A stretch of DNA of 12,569 nucleotides from Castellaniella sp041675725 (lineage in GTDB: Bacteria > Pseudomonadota > Gammaproteobacteria > Burkholderiales > Burkholderiaceae_B), in the NCBI RefSeq assembly GCF_041675725.1, contig NZ_JBAYTI010000070.1:1-12569 (forward strand), read 5' to 3'. Both the position numbers and the translations under genes were made by a program. The notes beneath the pieces are model-generated. The model saw only the letters and a list, made by a program, of their open reading frames with translations, made no database searches and was not told the DNA's origin. Every line of letters starts with the position of its first letter. Positions within the stretch are counted from its first letter, which is position 1. Shown here piece after piece: positions 12,366 to 12,569 of this stretch.

Positions 12366-12569
12366 GTGTGTATCGAGGACTTGCAGGTGCGGAACATGTC
12401 CAAGTCGGCGGCAGGTACGGCAGATGCACCGGGAAGAAACGTTCGGGCCAAGTCCGGCCTGAACAAATCCATCCTCGACCAAGGCTGGTTCGAGTTCCGC
12501 AGCCAACTGGACTACAAGCTGGCGTGGAAAGGCGGCTGGCTCGTTGCTGTGCCGCCGCAGAACACGAGC
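12366..12569 (+). pseudogene. tnpB: IS605 TnpB (RNA-guided nuclease family) C-terminal fragment, continues past window
   Basis: 68 codons reading 'VCIEDLQVRNMSKSAAGTA', then 'NVRAKSGLNKSILDQGWFEF', 'RSQLDYKLAWKGGWLVAVPP' and 'QNTS' at the window end. This is the TnpB segment starting at the RuvC-II motif: the catalytic Glu is in 'IEDL' (12375-12377). The zinc-finger and RuvC-III Asp would follow outside the window. The N-terminal domains and RuvC-I Asp (roughly the first 200 residues) are absent; upstream of 12366 the DNA is antisense tnpA. No start codon is in a sensible place. TnpB is an RNA-guided nuclease in intact elements; this copy cannot be. Confidence 0.85.

Larger units (their letters stand above)
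12100..12569. mobile_element. IS200/IS605-family element, internally deleted (right side beyond window)
   Basis: A terminal hairpin, a tnpA 3' fragment on the minus strand and a tnpB 3' fragment on the plus strand form the skeleton of an IS605-type element with divergent genes. Both genes lack their 5' halves and the fragments abut at about 12363-12366, so a single internal deletion explains the structure. The left boundary lies between the SDR stop (12088) and the hairpin (12105). The tnpB-side end is outside the window. The element cannot move by itself, but its ends might still be used by a TnpA supplied from elsewhere. Confidence 0.8.

Noticed and set aside
11204..12472. Minus-strand open frame of about 422 codons opposite the SDR and IS
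   Set aside because: It spans an IS boundary and a deletion junction, which a real conserved gene would not; the SDR on the plus strand is clear.

Overview
The window is high-GC DNA with tightly packed genes. The gene content (an orphan Bug-type solute receptor, a UPF0261/PEP-hydrolase-like pair, a Betaproteobacteria-style DinB) suggests a betaproteobacterium of the order Burkholderiales, probably Alcaligenaceae (Bordetella/Achromobacter/Pusillimonas-like). This is inferred from protein character only, since no rRNA or other marker gene is present.

Layout. (1) 1-2181, + strand: a compact operon of a Tm-1-like UPF0261 protein (5' end outside the window), a divergent TIM-barrel protein of the phosphoenolpyruvate hydrolase-like family, and a DUF488 protein. 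Stops and starts overlap or nearly touch. (2) 2182-5843, + strand: a complete ferric-iron ABC importer (periplasmic binding protein, double-domain permease, short ATPase), preceded by a Fur-box-like sequence overlapping the likely -10. (3) 6007-8355, + strand: a beta-CASP metallo-beta-lactamase-fold RNase-like protein, then a LOG-family (TIGR00730) nucleotide-processing protein. (4) 8378-9343, - strand: a periplasmic Bug receptor with no transporter partner nearby. It is divergent from dinB (9451-10584, + strand), whose promoter carries a perfect -10 followed at once by a LexA-type SOS box. (5) 10585-11290: a decayed stretch with the C-terminal remnant of an acyl-CoA dehydrogenase (- strand), a possible frameshifted small ORF and an AT-rich regulatory region. 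(6) 11291-12088, + strand: a BadH-like short-chain dehydrogenase (SDR) behind a striking 21-bp palindromic operator. Its catalytic Tyr and Lys (and apparently Asn) are replaced. (7) 12089-12569: one end of an IS200/IS605-type element whose divergent tnpA and tnpB were joined by an internal deletion that removed both 5' halves.

Functionally, the left 10.6 kb is ordinary, well-kept chromosome: iron uptake under Fur, translesion synthesis under LexA, and RNA/nucleotide housekeeping. The right 2 kb looks like an accessory or decaying segment. An acyl-CoA dehydrogenase fragment and a BadH-like SDR could be leftovers of one CoA-linked degradation cluster, next to a crippled insertion sequence. The most unusual item is the SDR: its fold motifs are intact and its promoter is elaborate, but its active-site tetrad is mostly gone. 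That points to a non-catalytic or re-purposed role, or to decay under retained regulation.
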